From Apoda limacodes (taxonomy: Eukaryota; Arthropoda; Insecta; Lepidoptera; Limacodidae): a stretch of DNA of 64,000 bases. The DNA is taken from positions 25,747,521 to 25,811,520 of the forward strand of contig OX291544.1 in assembly GCA_946406115.1 (NCBI GenBank), written 5' to 3'. The notes under the pieces are model-generated. The model saw only the letters and a list, made by a program, of their open reading frames with translations, did no database searches and was not told the DNA's origin. Each line of letters opens with the position of its first letter. The stretch's first letter is position 1. Positions 52,001-55,000 of the stretch are shown here, in pieces. Both the position numbers and the translations under genes were made by a program.

Positions 52001-55000
52001 TTGCAATAATTGCGAAATTTGTCGCAAAATTGTCGTAAATTTGTCGTGGAAACAAAAAAATTGTCGCGCATTTTAATTTATTTTTATATGCCCTGGTAAT
52101 GCCAATTTAACAGTTATTGAAAATCAGTTTTTATTCTTTACGACCTATTCACGACAATTTCTCCATTTCTTAGATTTAAATTCCGACAAATATTCACGGA
52201 GTTACAGGGGTGGGAATGCTAACTTAACTGTTAAGTTGGCATTACCAGGGCATATAAAAAAAATTAAGCGCGACACTTTTTTTGTTTCCACGACAAATTT
52301 GCGACAAATTTTTTAATGATTGCAATCACGATTTTCTTAAATAGTAATGCTAACTTAGCAGACGTCGATAATTGGTGTTTTTGAATACTTTCAAATAAAA
52401 TTATTTTGAAAAAATTGGTTCATGTTTTCCAGATATTAGTAATAATTCCAATTCTACGGAACCCTAACTTGATGCGTGTACAATATATAAATATGTCACC
52501 GGGGTTTATATAGATCTGTTACCCGTGTCCAGTAGAAAAACCACATTTCTCTGCAAATTTTTTCAGTTTTTTTGCCACAATAGCACAAAAAGTTCGAGCA
52601 ATATATTGGTGAAAGTACTCATCCTACAAAAAACTCAAAAGAAAAGAAGTTTTAGTACTACTTGCTACTTCGGGCCCCAATCTTATTGTGCCCAAAATGA
52701 GGTCTATACGTTCAACACTGAATGCCTTCCGGCAAACGATCACTGTTTTTGAAGGGATATAATTTTTATTAGGGAACTTACATAGAGAGGCACCTTTAAC
52801 CTAGATATGAGTTTTACATTAACAAAATGTAGATAATAATAGCTGCACTACCGGGGCCACAGGCCTTTCCTTAGAGAAAGGTATCTTAGGCCTTTGTCTA
52901 GGCGCTGGCCCAGTTCTTATTCCACGAAGCTTTATACAAACTCCGGAAATACTACTCTTCAATCACTTTTTTGATCATACAATCTTTTAGTTAGTAGCTT
53001 CTTGGCTACCAGAATTTTCAAGCCCATAAGGCCTCTGACTTGGGTTAACGACTGCTATCAAATGACAACATGCTTTAAAGCAAGAAGGAGCTCATAAAAA
53101 GGAGTCACTAGACGGTCACCAATTCAATGTCTGACCACACCCGACGTTGCTTGGCTGCTGATATCGTTACCAAGCCACGAGTGCCTCCTACATCGTATAA
53201 GTAAAAGCTCAGATTTAAAACATCACAATGCAGAAAGTCCAGAGTTTTACCTTAATTTCCGCTTCTGACACCGAAACCATCCATTACTATTTTTGCAATT
53301 TAGTGCAATTCTTTATTATTTACTTTCAAGGATATATTGCACCAACGAAAACTCAATGCAACAACAAAAAATACAGTAATACTAGTCTTCCTAAGTGTCT
53401 AAACCAATTATGACCTTAACAGCGTCTTTAGCAATATGGTATCAAATTATAAAACTGGATATTAGCCATTTTGTACGTCAATTATACTAAAAGACTGGAA
53501 TGCGTAAAGCAATATCGTCGAATTTAATAGTCATATATAATGTCACAGCGCAAATGTCATTTATAAATGAATAAATAATAGACCTGCTTTTATAGAAACG
53601 AAACCTGTCAAAGTGGCAAGTACTATACGTACCTAGAGTATATTAATTTAGTTTTTATTCTCCAAATAACACTTTGCTACATTTCTGCAGTATATCCGAC
53701 GTTTCCTTACAAGTTTTATTTTAAGATTTGCACCTGCTTTACCAGTTTTACCCAATCGGTTAGCAACTAAACTAAACTAACTTAAAAATACAAGCTGAAG
53801 TGCGCCAGTCCAAGTTCTTAAAAACTAAGGCGCGCAATAATTACTATTTATAAAAGTCACTATTTATGCAATGCATGTCCTTTATCATCGATAGGAAACG
53901 TTTTTTTTTTACCTAGAATGACCGGCACTGACTTCGTACCTACTGCCTTTTTAATTTTTATTTTTAATTAACTTCTGAACACTGTACTATACTTACTAAA
54001 AATGGTTATATAATTTTTTAGTCGCAAACACAGAGAAGAGCCCCCAGGAGTCGAACGATAACCGAACTTTATGCCGTATGTGAAAAGAGTGACAGATAAA
54101 ATTGAATCGGCTCTAAAAAAGTACATAAAATTAGAACGAGTTATATCAGACAAACAAAACGCACAATAAGCAGAACGGGTTAAATCGGACAAACAAAACG
54201 CACAATAGCAGAACGGTTATATCGGACAAACTAAACGCACAATAGTAGAACGGGTTATATCGGACAAACCAAACGCACAATAGCAGAACGGGTTAAAGAA
54301 CATATCGCAGCTGTAAAGAACTGTCAGACAAATAAGTCCGCTATTGCAGATCTAACGCTGGTATTAATCACTGGATAGAGCTTCATGCCCCACAAATCCT
54401 CTCCACTGATCGCCATTATACAGTAGAATTGTGCGTGAAGGGAGCTTTTCAAATTAAAAGACACAAAAATTTCAATTGTAAAGAAAAAATATCCTCGGCA
54501 TGGAATTCAGTGATTAATACTATAAATCCAAGTCGAATGAAATGTCGAATCACAGCACAATTTAATAGAAGTTCAGATACTGTAAGTGTTGTGTGCTGTG
54601 ACATCAACTTTTTAGATACTAATAACACAGATTATATAATACTAGCTAATACGTCATACTTTTTAAACTATCGAAAGGTAAAAGTTTATTTGCGTGTAAG
54701 ACCCAAAAAATATAAAAAAAAAATTCAGATACTTTTGTTGTCGTGCGCTGTGAAATAAAATTATTTTTATTTTAGAAACTGTTATTTTTTTTTTTTTTTT
54801 TGTTTTTAACAACAACAGACGTGTGGGTAGTTTTAATACTGCTCACTACCATCGACTCACAACACTCCGCTGAACAGTCTGCTCGTGTGACCAACCACCG
54901 GGAACCTAAAAGTTAAATGTTTTGTTCGCGTGAAGGTAAGGCTCGAGAAATATAAACGTATACCGACAAAGCGCGATAGCTTAAAAAGTATTAGTGTGCG

